Positions 22,102 to 34,100 of a stretch of 64,000 nt of DNA are shown one piece after another. Source of the DNA: Prunella strophiata (lineage: Eukaryota; Chordata; Aves; Passeriformes; Prunellidae); the NCBI GenBank assembly GCA_036583965.1, contig JAZBQD010000034.1, forward strand, positions 1-64,000. The letters are read 5' to 3'. Made by a program: the position numbers and the translations under genes. Each line of letters starts with the position of its first letter. Positions within the stretch are counted from its first letter, which is position 1. The notes beneath the pieces are model-generated. The model had not been told where the DNA came from and ran no database searches. It saw only the letters and a list, made by a program, of their open reading frames with translations.

Positions 22102-22441
22102 TAACACCGTTGTTTCTAACAGACTTTCTTTGTCATGTGCTGAAGTCATTTGACTGCAGAACAAGTTGACTTTGTACTTTCCCACAGATAGTAAGCAATT
22201 AGAGGCCTTTCAGGATCAGTATCTTTATGCCCAAGTATTCTGTTTGGAATTACAGTGTTTATAGGGCCTTTGGCTGCTGAAACTTCTGCTGAAGGCTTGG
22301 TTAACTCCAGCCTTCAATGAGTTACAGGACAGAAATCTCCAACACTCCACTGAACCTGCTGCAACTTTTATGCAACCCCATGGTTATGATGATCCCCTCT
22401 GACTGATGTACATTTTGTGTTCCTTTTGATCCATTTTCACC

Positions 22442-23063
22442 TGTTACAGGTCTGCTGGGATTGGCTGGGTTAGACACAGTAGTTGGTATGGGCTGTTTTG
22501 GATTTATGCTGGAAGCCCAGTTGACAAAACAGGGATTTTTCTCCTTATTGCTGCTCAGTGTTTATTCAGAGTCAAGGTCTTTTCTGCTCTTCACCCCACC
22601 AGCGAGCAGGCTGAGGAGGCACAAAGAGTTGGGAGGGGACACAGCCAGAACAGCTGATGCCAAATGACTCCAGGGATATTCCACAACATATGGCATATCA
22701 TATCATATCATATCATATCATATCATATCATATCATATCATACTTAGCCTATAAAGTTGGGTGAAGAAGAATGAAGGCAGGGGGGAACATTTGGAAAGAT
22801 GTAATTTTTTTCTCCAAGTCACTGTTACTTGTGATGGAGCCCTGCTGTTTTAGGGATGGGTGAACCTGCCTGCCTGTGGGAAGCAGCAAATTATTCCTTG
22901 TTTTGTTTTCAAGTGTGCCTGGCTTTTGCTTTCTCTATTAAACTGTCTTTATGTTGGCCCATGAGTTTTCTTACTTTACCCTTCCAATTCTCTCTCTTGT
23001 CCTGTTGGGGAGATGCAAACAGCTGTGTGGGGCTGAGCTGCTGGCTTGGGTTAAACTATGATA
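22442..23063 (+). mobile_element. Endogenous retrovirus solo LTR, forward, about 620 bp
   Basis: It begins TGTTACAGGTCTGCTGGG and has the block GTTGGGAGGGGACACAGCC, a TATA-like CCTATAAAGTT at 22748, and CGATGGAGCC-like sequence. The stretch CTATTAAACTGTCTTTATG supplies the polyadenylation region, and the LTR ends GGGTTAAACTATGATA. This layout matches a very common bird LTR family, the same as the reverse copy at 19495. A (TATCA)n microsatellite sits just upstream of the TATA region. No target duplication is seen. Confidence 0.85.
22694..22742 (+). repeat. (TATCA)n microsatellite
   Basis: About ten uninterrupted copies of a 5-bp unit inside the LTR, directly upstream of its TATA-like element. 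Confidence 0.97.
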
Positions 23064-23148
23064 TATGCAAAAGAAGCAAATGGATGTCTAAGAAATCTCT
23101 GGAAACTAGAGCACCAGTGCATGGAACAGCCACACAATCAAAAGCCAG

Positions 23149-23640
23149 TGTTCACAAAGGAGACAGAGGAGTCCTGCAACTTTATTCAAAGAAAAGGAGA
23201 GAGTCTGATGGGGCATATCCCCATGGGGTCTCTCACAAAGTTTTGAGGGTGCAACCTCCTTTTATCCTAAACTCCTGGTCGCATGTTGCCCTCTTTCTTT
23301 CCCCAGTGGCAGAAGCACTAGGAAGGTACAGCTTTTTCCCAACCGCCTGCCAGATGTTCCCCCTGGAGTATGTATCATCAACTTCCCCCCAAAAAATGGC
23401 AAGTTCAGGCTGTCTGGGTTCTGCAGTAGCCTTGTGTGGACCCATTTCTCCTATTACGCTTAAGTTAACTGAGTCAAACTGTCTGGGTTCTGTAACAAAC
23501 TTGCACAGCTTCAGGTTGGTAGAGACATTAAGACCCAGTTTGAAGATATTAACACCCATTTCTCCTAAAGACCCCCACCCATAGAGGCTTTTGTGAAGAC
23601 ATTAGCACCCACCTTTCCTATGACCAGGGAGGCTTAAAGT
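23149..23640 (-). mobile_element. Probable endogenous retrovirus LTR, reverse orientation
   Basis: The + strand shows TGTTCACAAAGGAGACAG, then CAACTTTATTCAAAG, which is an AATAAA on the minus strand near 23183. CCTTTTATCCTAAACTC near 23258 is a TATA-like element in reverse. This is the arrangement of a reversed U5-R-U3. The right limit is uncertain and no terminal duplication was found. Confidence 0.5.
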
Positions 23641-25251
23641 CCTGTCTGGATATTAAACAGCAGTTTTCTTTTTTCTGCTGTGTAAGACCTCTCAGTTTCC
23701 ATAGGTTTCTTTACTAGTGCTCCTAGTACTCATTCTAGTACTCCTATGTTCCCTGACCCCCAATTATATAATAATGTATATATATATATAAATGAAATTA
23801 ACATGCTGCAAACTTTTGATAAACTAATTAATAATCTGCTGACTCCTTGATTTCCCTATTGACATTTTACTGCCTTATTACAACTTTTTTTTTTTTCTTT
23901 TGAAGAATAACTTTTTCAATTTTGAATTGGACATCTAGGAATAAAGAACAGCCTTGGAGATTACTTTATTAAAGAGTTATTTAGTATCGTGCTTTCCACA
24001 AATCATCTACATTCCCTTTCCCTCCCTGCGTCCTCTCATCACTCTGTATTCCTTACCCTATTGGTTGTTGATCTGTAGTGTAGGGGATAGAAATATGATT
24101 TACATATGAAGGTTGTGCACCGCTTTATGTTTAGCCATATGTTTCTAACAATGTTAGACAATGTATTTAATCTGCCTCAGTTTCCCTCTAACCTCATTGG
24201 TCTGAGCATCCCCACAAATGTAATAATCTGTGAAATGGTGAAGTCATATATAATCAAGGCTCTGGGCTGTGTAGAGGTGATGGTGCAGAAAGCCCAAGAC
24301 GTTTGGGTATTTAAAATTCAGCTGGGGAGGATGTGACGGCAATAGGGCCTTTGCTCCTCTGCCTGCCTGCAGCGTCCTGACCAGGAGTGGCCTCATGGCT
24401 CACCACTGGTGTCTCAAAGGTGGTGTCTAAATAATAGGCTAGCTCCTTATTGTCCTGTGGAGCACAGTAAATAAAAGTCAGACTTTTGAGAAACTTACAG
24501 AAAAATTTACCCAAAAGGTTGTGTGGAAGCACAGCCTCAAGACGGAGGCTTTAGCCACAGAAGGATATTCGTGGGAGGCTGGCGGCAGCCCCCACATCTG
24601 CCAGACAGGGACAAGCGTCTTCATGAACTCACACGTCCTTTCCTATGATGTTTGTGGAAGTTTTTCCAAAGCTATGGACTATTACATCTCAAAAGACCTA
24701 AAATTGAGTGAGACGACTGGGTGGAAGTGAGAGGGCAGTAAAACGTCCGGTGCCTGGCAGCTCAGCGCAGGGGGTGATAGTACCAGCACGAGCTGATTTT
24801 GTCCTCAAGTCGCTTTTTCCATGCCAAAGAACATTGTTTTTTGAGGTAAAATGATGCACCGGAAAGCCTCCCTGGACAGTGCTCCGCGACTCCCTGCCTG
24901 AGAAGGAGGAGGTGAGCGACGGTGTGGGAAGGGGAGGGGCGGGAGGCAGTGCGGGGGTGCGCGCGTGAGGCGGGGATGAGGAGCAGGAGGGCGCTTCCAG
25001 TTGGGAGGACAGTCGTGAATCTCCCAGCAAGGTGACCTATTTGGCAAAGCCCTGAGTTTTGCTTCAGGAATGCAAGTTTTCCTGTAAAGCGGTTTACTAC
25101 TCCCTGAGTGTAAGCGGTTTACTACTCCCTGAACAGTATTTCGCTGTTCCGAGGAGTGCAAAGCTGCGCCTGTCCCTCAGTAAAGGCGGTGCTCGGTTGT
25201 TACCGCTCTGAGGTGATGGCTGGCTCCAGGTGGCTTTGCCAGAGACAAGGC
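23641..25251. other. Noncoding DNA with a CpG-rich patch at 24.87-25.02 kb
   Basis: Mostly AT-rich with a short (TA)n at 23775-23790. From about 24870 to 25020 the sequence turns G-rich with many CpGs, a GGGGCGGG Sp1-type box and the potential splice donor GAGGAG|GTGAGC at 24912. A 24-bp segment (AAGCGGTTTACTACTCCCTG) is repeated at about 25087 and 25112. Confidence 0.5.
24870..25020 (+). promoter_or_regulatory. Candidate CpG-rich promoter, possibly of KCNIP1
   Basis: A small CpG-dense, G-rich block in an AT-rich setting, with a GGGGCGGG box and GTGCGCGCGTGAGGCGGGG. A donor-like GAGGAG|GTGAGC lies inside it. It is about 1.8 kb upstream of the KCNIP1 exon on the same strand and could be an untranslated first exon with its promoter. 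This is inference; the block is too short to meet strict island definitions with certainty. Confidence 0.35.
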
Positions 25252-25675
25252 TGTGACAGATGAGTAATGCGATGATTGACTCTCACAGTTAACAGACAAA
25301 TATCATGTATATATGTTAAGAAAAGTTTTATAGATTTATAGTTATGTTTTACCCCCTGCGTTGTTATCAAGGGACAGCCGGGGTTAGGACTTTTGGGAGG
25401 GTCGGCTTGTCACTATGGCGACATCTGACCTCCAATCAGGATTTGAGGAAGTAAACTCCACCACTGGACAGTGAAGAAGGAGTCGATGGACAGAATTTTG
25501 GGAGGGGCTAAAGGGTTAAAAGGCGAAATCTCCATTGTGAGGGGTGAGCACATGGTGCGGAAAGTCTTTTGCTCCTGGCGTGGTAACATTTTATCTATTC
25601 AGTCTTCTGTTGTATTTTTGATAAGGTTTAATAAACCTTTCTAAATTTATGAAAAGTGTGTAGCTGTTTCTCACA
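25252..25675 (+). mobile_element. Endogenous retrovirus solo LTR, 424 bp, with 4-bp target duplication
   Basis: It begins TGTGACAGATG and ends GTTTCTCACA, flanked by AGGC on both sides (25248-25251 and 25676-25679). Inside are a TATA-like GGGTTAAAAGGCG near 25515 and the polyadenylation signal AATAAA at about 25631. The lack of internal viral sequence and the matched flanks mark it as a solo LTR left by recombination. Confidence 0.8.
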
Positions 25676-26640
25676 AGGCTGATAAAATAATTGAACGGGC
25701 AGCAGCTGGGTGTGAGCAGAAACCTGAGGTAAGCCTTGTGGCCGGGGCAAGCAAATAGTGCATTTTGGGGGTTGCTAGAAAGCATCTGAGACGAGGCCAG
25801 CATGAATTAAACCTAAAGATGCTCGACTCTGCCCAGTACTCAGATGGGGTTTGAGATGGCTCCGCTTTGCTGCTGGACGCATCAAGTCTTTTTATCCAGA
25901 GTATTGAAGACACGCAGCAGTAACTGATTGAACTGGAGAAGCCAGAGCTGTGGCTGTTGCTAGGGGATAACGCGCAGTACAGTACGGGGAGTGAGCACCG
26001 CACCGGCACGATGCGGAATGTTAAATGTGGGGTTGAACAGAAGGGTAAGCCCGAGCCCCTCCGACTCCGAAAGGCCGGGTGGCACATCCCTCTGTGCTGG
26101 TCAAATCACTATCGGAGAAGCGTCCAAGCTGGTAGAATTAAGATGAAGATTTTTTTTTTTTTTTTTTTTTCTTCCCTGGGTGCAGCTATGTTTTCCTACT
26201 ACGAGCAGGTTTTGCAAAGGAATGCTATGCAGCCTTCTACATGTGACTGTGTCACTACAGTGTTGGTAAAATAAAAAAATGTTATTTTCTGGTTTTCTCG
26301 ACCTGATGAGAGCAAAATTGACAATTTTATTGAAATCTGCAAGAAAAGGGCACCAAGAAAAGCTTTAATCAGCAGCTTCTTTTATATGCAGAAGTAGGTG
26401 ACTCTAGCCGTCTCTTGCTGCATTCTCTGTGCCCAGCGTGGCAGCCCGCACAGCCTGCAGAGGCAAACCCTCCCTCTTCGCCTGTCTGGCTGAGCTGTTG
26501 CTGTGCTTAGCAGCTTCTATCAGGGCATCGCAGCAGGTGCGTGCAGTCCCGGCCGAGAGGATGACAAGGAGAGCTGTACCTTTAACTAAAAGGGGATGTG
26601 CATTGCTCCACTGCAGTCCTCCCTGGTAGCTTCAGAGTGA
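25676..26640. other. Moderately GC-rich noncoding DNA upstream of KCNIP1 exon
   Basis: No protein-like frame. CpGs are more frequent than in flanking DNA. A poly(T) run lies at about 26150-26171. Together with 26641-26795 this could include 5' UTR or promoter of the KCNIP1 transcript. Confidence 0.45.
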
Positions 26641-26795
26641 GCAAACCTCAGTGCAGAGCCTGGGGGCTTGGTGCTTGAGAGCAGAGTTCTGTGCACTGCA
26701 CAACCAGTCGTATCAACTTTGTAAAGGACTCACTTTTTAATTTTATTGTTATTCCTGAACTTTGTAAGACAGAAGTCTTTCTATCCATCTGAACC

Positions 26796-26883
26796 ATGAG
26801 TGGCTGTTCAAAGAGATGCAAGCATGGGATTGTCAAATTTGCCCAGACTATTTTTAAACTCATCACAGGCACTCTCAGCAAAG
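26796..26883 (+). CDS. KCNIP1: KCNIP1 (KChIP1) alternative first coding exon
   Basis: The ATG at 26796 (A at -3) opens a 29-codon segment starting MSGCSKRCKHGIVKF and ending LITGTLSK. One extra base (G) then precedes a strong donor, GTAAGG, at 26884. From memory, a human KCNIP1 isoform begins with nearly the same N-terminus (human has KLGF where this has KHGI) and continues with an Asp whose codon begins with G, so the splice phase fits. KChIP1 is a neuronal EF-hand calcium sensor that binds the Kv4 channel N-terminus and tunes surface expression and inactivation. This exon supplies only the variable N-terminus. The shared EF-hand exons are not in the window, as expected from the very large intron. 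The antisense KCNMB1 downstream matches the human arrangement and supports the call. Confidence 0.88.
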
Positions 26884-29688
26884 GTAAGGGAAGCATTTCA
26901 GTTCACACTGTTCCTCTATTCTGTTATGTTTGTGGGGTGAGTTTTGTCGGCTTGAGGGAGGTTTCCAATAGGATTTATCATTTGTCTCTTCAGAGGTGTT
27001 CTGGTTTAATTTTGGGAATCGGCTGCTCTGAAAGAAGTTGCTGTGTGCAGTGAAGACTGGAGTTGTGCTGAAAGCCTTATGTAATTTTTTCTACCTTGTG
27101 TAGTTTGTAACCTGTGTTTATCAATCTGCCCTGGCCGGCAACTAAAGTGAGTTATTTCAATGTGTTCAGAGAGGTGTTTGTGAAAACAACTGATGTGCAG
27201 CCTAAAAAACTGAAAGACTTCCTAACTGTCAGTAACTTGTATTTCTCTGTGTCATTTTATGCTTTACCGTCTCTGCTAATTTGAAGCATGTGTATACCTT
27301 GCTTCAAAATCTAGGTCATTGTTTACTGCATACATTTGAAATACCTTTTGCTTATCTAAGTTTTGCTTGTCACTTACACCCTTTGTGCTTTCCCATGTGA
27401 AAGTGAAAGAGTACCAAACTTATTTATGCTGTCCTCTTTACCAAAATCAAACAACAAACAAAATCAACTCTCTCTTCTTCTTTGTAGTATAGTAGTTCCT
27501 CTGTTGGTGCCCTCAGGTAAGTTATGTTATTTTTGCTGGCCATTCCTCTCATCACACTTCTCAGCACACCTCTGGCAGCTATTTATGTGAGTATTGGTGA
27601 TCTCTGTGGAAACTCCTGACAGCTGTAAATAATACCATACTTGAATGCTGCTCACCTGTTGAAATTGGTCAGTTCTTAGGTGAAGGTCAGACTTCTCCAA
27701 GTTTTGTGTGTTTGGTAGGAGGCAGGGGTGGTTTTGGGAATTGATAATATGGTTTGAACTAAATTATTAGCAGAGATATTTGTATAAAGCTAAAGAGTCT
27801 CTGTTATGATGCAGTTTTTTAAAATAGAGTCAAGCTCTTTTTAATATAGTCATAGTTAAAGAGCAAAAAAAGAAACTTATTTTTCATATAAGTTTAGAAT
27901 TCTTGGAGGTATGTGGCTGTGTTGGCTGTCTGGAGTGCATGCAGATGGTCTAGTATGAATTTTAATGTTTAAGTGATTTCTTAGGATAAAGTTACCTAAG
28001 CCTGCTTTAGTTTCAAAAAAGTAAATGTAGAAGTGCCAAGAACTGTTAAGAGCAGTTTACTTTTGAAGAGACTGGGAAAATTTATTCAATTGTTCTCTGT
28101 AGAAAAGAAATGTAGTTCTTAGACAGCTTTCTCATATTAACATTGTCTTGCAAAAGAAATCTACACCAGAAAAATGTCTGTTTCACATTAAGAATACTGG
28201 ACAGGTTGGTTGCTTTTAAAATCAAGGTTGGTTTAAAATTACATCTGTGTGTATGTAATTCTTCTCCTTCCACTTTCCTCCATATCGTCTGTATCCTGCC
28301 AAACACCAGCAGAGGAAAGAATAAAGAATTGTTAAAGTCTGTCATACAAAAAAGCTGACAGATTTTGGTTATAATTAATGATTAATGCCAAGATACTTCT
28401 CTCACTATTAAAAACAAGTGAGAAAAACAAATTACTTGTCATGCTCAGAAGAAAAGGTAGTAGTGATGTCTGCAAGATCTTGTTTTCTACAGCATGTCAG
28501 CATGGTGAATTTGGTGTACTTTATTTGTTCTTTTTTCATGAGATAATGGTATACAGGATATATGCTATTATAGTCTCAAGTGATCAATGGTAAGTTTTGT
28601 GCCATCTGTTTGAGCTCCACTGGAGGTAAGAGGACACTTGTGTTCTGGTCATGTTTCTCCATATGTACATCTAGAGCAGTTCCTCTAATGCGTTCTTTCA
28701 AGTAGCCCTTGTGTTTCTTGACATAATAAATACAATAATAAAATGAGACTGCCACAGTTGCCTTTGCTTTGGCAATAGGATAGACAAAAATTTGAGTCTG
28801 ATGACAGAATAGCACTGTATGAAGAGCTAGAAATTAAAGTGTGAAATGTCCAAGACCTGTTTCTCCTGCCCCCTGCCACCTTCTGAAATTCTGAAATACA
28901 GCATTGCAGTATCATGGTCATTGCAGCCAATGCAATGGTGTTACACACTTTTACCCATCTCTTTCCCATGCCAATGTCTCACTTCAAGCTGTTTGGATGA
29001 GATAAGAGTGTCTTCCTAGGTTTCAAAGAATTTTAAACTCTGAAAAACTTCCTTTTTTTCCCATTCAGTTTGTGTTTTAAACTGAGACAACCTGATCAGG
29101 AAGGAATAAACTACATGAATTAGTTTGTTGCACAGACATCAAAGACCTGCTATAATTAGAATAAATGTTTCCATAAAGTTACCTAAGAAAATCATAACTA
29201 GAACATTATTAAAATATTGCTCAGAATTGTTGCATTTTTTAAAAAGTGTTTGTTTGTTTGTATGTTCACCCCAGAGCTTATTGCTTAGTATTTCTTTTAG
29301 TAAAACTTCTGCATGTAAAGCCAAGAAATAGAAACTTTTGTATGTCACTATTATTGGTTTTTTAAACTTACACCATATACATGCTTTTGCATATTCAAGC
29401 ATTATCAGCTGTGTTTTTCATCCCATTCCTGCCTCATTTCTTTCATATTGTTTAATGTGAGAGTTTCCTTTTACTCTAAATACCTTTTACAAGGAAAATT
29501 CTTTACTAGGCACAAGTTTCACTCTCTTCTTATGCTTGAGCCATTTTGCGGGGTTATTGCAGTTGGAGATAGTCCACAGTTCAATTGACATGTAATCCTT
29601 AGCTGTACTCAATGGCTTATACTTCTTCAATTCAATGAAATTGATTGCGGCTATGAAGTCCTTCCTTTTGCAGCAAGGTGTGAGGAGG
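26884..29688 (+). other. KCNIP1 intron, single-copy
   Basis: AT-rich intronic sequence with no repeats of note. The minus-strand open frame at 28576-28815 is listed separately. Confidence 0.6.
28576..28815 (-). CDS. Unassigned minus-strand open frame, doubtful
   Basis: The last 60 or so codons read like a membrane protein tail: a hydrophobic stretch (VAVSFYYCIYYV) followed by a basic, polar segment with KKHKGYLKERIRG and ending QNLPLIT. Codons are not obviously low-complexity. There is no convincing ATG, and the only upstream AG acceptor candidates have weak pyrimidine tracts. It could be the last exon of an unknown gene, an old pseudogene, or chance. I do not recognise a family. Confidence 0.15.
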   Translation of the reverse strand: MLFCHQTQIFVYPIAKAKATVAVSFYYCIYYVKKHKGYLKERIRGTALDVHMEKHDQNTSVLLPPVELKQMAQNLPLIT

Positions 29689-31198
29689 TGTGCTGGTTTT
29701 GCATCACAGAAGTGATGTTCTAAGAGAAGTTGCTAGCAGTTTCCTCCGTGTCTGACAAAAAAAAGTCAGTAATTAGCTTTGAGGATTGACAGTCTGTTAA
29801 ACCAGTGAGAAAGCTGATACGCCTCTGTGAACACCCATGTTAAAAACGAAAAATCCTGAGAAATCTCTCTTTTCTGGCCTGAGAACAGGTAACAAGGCTG
29901 GTCCAGCGCCCGTCTTGGCTGGGCTGGGCCCCATTGGCTGCTGGGCAGGGTCAGGGAGGCCGTGGGGCCGTGGCTGCGGCTGCTGATGTCTTGCTGCTAC
30001 TAAGCTGGACCCGTCACTAGCCGAGCTGGGTCCGCTGGGCCCCGGCTGCACCGGAGCAGCCCTGAGCCAGGCCAGCTCAGCCAGGATTCTACCATCGCTG
30101 AGATTCACTCGCGTCCACAGGGCAGAGGGGGAGGAGAAGCCATTGCTCCGCCCCGGCCTGCAGCTGCTGAGTTCTGGCCGGTCAGTTGAGATCCTATGCA
30201 CTTCAGCCCAGCTGCAGCTCTGGCTGCAAGCTACGAGCTGGGTGCGGTCAGGTGACCATCTACAGGCTTTGGGCGAGATATTAACTCTTTCACTGCTTCA
30301 ATCTTCCCTCGAGTGAGAGAAAAGGACGAGTGCAGGCACGTAAAGGAACGACATGAAAACACCGAGGTCAGTGAAGAAGTCAAGTCCCGGATGGGAGGGA
30401 TGAGGAGGTGCCTTAATCTTGGGGCTGAAATCCTCTTGTAAAGCTTTGGAGAAGAATGTACTTGATATATCAGACTCTTTTCCGCTGTAATGCATGAAGG
30501 TATGGGGAGATGAAAGTGTTCAAATTGTACATATATAGCAAAGGCCTCCATGCTAAAGTAAGCAAATGTTGAAGTAGCTATGATCCCATAAGAAGTCTGA
30601 ACAGAGAAAGAGAGAAGAGTGATGAAGACCCTGTGCCCCCTGGGAGAGAAGAAGAGGACCTCTGTTCCCAGAGATGAAGATGATTTCAAAGAGAAATAAA
30701 GAGAACTTCTGTTCTTGAACAGCTCATCTTTATAAAATAGTACCCCATAAGTTGACATGGGCCATAAACACAGCTGTGGGAAAAGCTGTGAAAATGGGAG
30801 GGGCTTCACTACTGCAGATGTTCCAGGCAGCTGCTATTCATGGAAACTAAAAGCCATGAGAGAACTGTTTTCTTGTGGAGAAGTCTCCATAAATTTACTA
30901 GAGGGACCCCTCTCCCGAAGTGAACTGCAGAAAGACTATTTTAAAAGTGATAAACTGATTGAATTGTTTCTGTACATTTTGAGTAGGAAATAAAAGATTG
31001 TAGGGGGAGAAGTGTTCTAAAGGTTTTATTCTGATTCTTATTGTTCTTTCTTTTAGTTACTGTTAATAAAGCTTTCTTTATATCCTTTTAAAGTTTTGAG
31101 CCGGCTTTACCTTCCTCCTAATCCTATCTCACAGCAGGAAATGAGTAAGTATATTCTAGTAGGTGCACTAGCATTTGGCCAGTGCTAAACCCACCACA
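29689..31198 (+). mobile_element. Endogenous retrovirus solo LTR, about 1.5 kb, forward
   Basis: It begins TGTGCTGGTTTTGCATC and ends AAACCCACCACA, ends typical of a large LTR family of songbirds. A GC-rich segment (29880-30180) lies in the U3 part, a TATA-like TTTATAAAATAG is at about 30729, and the polyadenylation signal AATAAA is at about 31065. Just before the end is the stretch GGAAATGAGTAAGTATATTC. No target duplication is visible and no viral genes are present. The frames of 134 and 192 codons on the minus strand inside it are not viral proteins. Confidence 0.75.
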
Positions 31199-34100
31199 TT
31201 AATTGGTGTGTTGGCCAGGAAATCTCAAATTGGCAAACCTAAACCACTACAGACTGTGACCTTCTACCTGCAGTTGGCAGTAAGGGAAGTGTATCACATC
31301 TGATACCACAGTACAGCCTCTGGCCTGGTTGGTATGTCCTTATTTACATCTACAACAAGTCTATGAGGCTGTAAGCCAATAATTTTATAGTTGGTACTTC
31401 TGCAAGGTAGACTAGCAGATTTTGCCAGCTTCCTTCTTAGTATGTTCTTATTTGGAAAGTCTTAGTACCAGAGCAGAGGTTTTCGTGTCTGTGCAAGAGA
31501 AGGTCTCCTCCACCAAGAGCTTTGCATAGTGAGATGTATACATTGAAGAAAGCATGCCCCGTTACAGCTGGCATGAGCAGGATAATTCCCTTATTCTCCT
31601 TGGTTGGGATGGGTGTTCAGTACCTCCAGAGAAGATCATAGAAGAGGCTTCTGGAAATATTACCACACATGATAGTGGGTGAGCAGAGCACCTTTACCAA
31701 AGTTGCCTTTGTGAAGATTTTGTGGGAAGTTAAGGTGTTCTTTCACCTTAACTCTGGTGTGTGAAATGGTGGTACATTCTCCACGGCCTGGAAGCAAGTA
31801 GGGATGGGAAGAATGAGTTTGTAGAGGATTTCCTATTGAGCAGAATGATTAAAAAAGAAGCCTGTATGTGTGAAGATATTGCTAATACCATTAAAAACCT
31901 AGGAGGGAAGGGCCTTGCTGGGTTACCAAAAATGAAGCTGGAATGAGACCTCTTGGATTTCTATTAATTTGTTCTGATTATTAACACAAGAAAAGCAAGA
32001 TTATTTTAGGAATCAACTCCTTCAAAATATTCCTTTGCAAAACCTGATAAGTTTCTGCAAATTAACTATCCTTTTTCCTTTGTTCCAGAACTTTCATTCT
32101 TTTAGTAGTGCTTGCGAAAGGCACTAATTTCTGATTTTTTGCTTCTCCCAATTCTGTTCCACAGTGCAATTCATCTGGAACTGGTAATTTTTCTACTTTT
32201 CATAGTTTTAATTGCCTAATTATCTGTTCCACTGCAATGATAAAGTCTTCAAACATCTTGCTCTCCTCCAAGCCTCTCCCAGCATGAAAGAAAGTATTCT
32301 GAGTGTTTTACAGCTGTGTGGTCTGTTTTGTTGCTTTGTGAATTTAAATCACAGCTAGTCTCCTAAGATGTTATATGAGATAGTAAGGAAAGCACATGGT
32401 CCCTCTTAGTCATACTCAGGCTCTGTCTCCTCTTAGGGGAAGTTAATCTTGTGCCTTTGGAGCATACTAGCACTGCATGACTAGCCTCTGAAAATGCAAG
32501 GGTAGGGTAAATGTTGCTAGATGCCCTAAAGACTCAGGAAGGTTCATTGCAATTGTGCAAGTCATGCCAGAGTTACTGCACCTGTGTGACATATGAAAAG
32601 ATATTCTGATCATCCTGTGGCAACGTAGCCCCTTTCACCCCTTGAATTAGGGCTACTGCCTTCAAGTTGAGGGAAGCTCTAATTCAGAAGGAACTGATGC
32701 ATCAGTGCTCTCTTTATTATGCTTTTCTGAGTGTTTTAAATGTTCTTTAATAAGTGGTTACAGAACCTCTAATAATGTGCTTTTATAGAGTGGAATTACA
32801 ACTTGTGTTTACCAAATGGCCCTGAAAGATGAGAGTTTCTGTACATACAATGCTGTTAGAGGGGAGCTGTTGCTCTGAGGGGCAGAATAACTGTTCATTT
32901 AGAAAAGAGTCTGGAGCTATGGAATCTTCACCATTCAGTATGTGATCCTAACTTTACACCATTAAACTCTTCAGTTTCATTGCATGGTGGGGACTTTTGC
33001 ATCATGTCACTGTAATTTTTATTTTGCTCTTTAAAAATGCCAGCTTATCTAGTTACATTTTCTCCATAATGATCAACCTTTGTGCCACTAAGCAAAGTAT
33101 ACCTCTATTTTGGCATGTTACTCTTTTGCATGCCTATAAAAAATGAACTGCAAATAAAATAAAACTATCTCTTTTGCAAAGGCTGTGCTACTTAAGAGAT
33201 CTGAATACATGTGCATGCATTGCATTTTTTTCATCAAGAGCAAGATGAATTTTCAGAACTGACAGTGAGAGGAAGTGGTAATGCTCTAGTCTCCCTTTTA
33301 AAACTCTCTGCAAACCTCTGCCTCTAAACTAATGTCCGTGCAAGCATACAGCTGCATGTGGCTGCTAGAAATTTATTAGAAACTTAATTATTTCCAATGT
33401 TGTAGCCCTAAAAGAGGGCTATATGATGCTACTCGGAAAACAAAGGAGCTGTTTCCAAACTGGGGCTAACTCAGTTGGGTCTGATAATTCATTGACTGCT
33501 CTCTCAGGATTTGGTCGTTGCCTCTGAGGCCAGAATCTCTTGATTGCACCATAATGACTGAGCAATAGTTTTGTGACAGTGTTTAAGAAATACAAGTTAC
33601 AGAATGTTAAAGCAGTAGCTTGTTCAGAGTAGCTCTGATTTCTCGAGTGGAGGACCAGTCGGATGCAGTATATCTGAGAGTTTTAAGGGATGTAAAAATA
33701 GAAAATTGTGGCTTTTATTTTGGGTGGTTAGGTTTATTGTAACTTTTCTTCCCAGACATAATTCATATCAAGTGTTTGCTTGGAAAAGTAAAGTTGGAGT
33801 GTGGGGGTTTTAATGTTGCATATTGGCTCTTTGCCAATACTTTATGGTATTGCACAGTATTTTCTTTGTTTTAATTTTTTTTCTATAAATGCCTATCAGA
33901 GGATGTATTACACTAAAACTACAGAAATGTCTTGTTAAAAATGGAACTGTAGTAATGCAAAAAAGGATTAGAAATGGAAGTGGAATATGGTAATATAATG
34001 TAGAAATAGAAATTATGATTAATGACAGGCATCAAGGTTTGCTTCAGTGAAAAGTGCCTTTTTATTGGTTGATTAACCTCATCATACATGGGACAGGTAC

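Noticed and set aside
22856..23584. 242-codon plus-strand frame
   Set aside because: It crosses from one LTR into a second LTR of opposite orientation and has no protein-like organisation.
13736..26000. Exons of LCP2, the expected upstream neighbour of KCNIP1
   Set aside because: I looked for its N-terminal coding sequence on the minus strand and found nothing convincing.
29797..30809. Minus-strand frames of 134 and 192 codons
   Set aside because: They lie antisense inside a solo LTR and show no viral or host domain.
31761..31946. 61-codon frame beginning KWWYILHGLEASRDG
   Set aside because: Composition is protein-like, but there is no splice or domain support and it is short; chance is likely.
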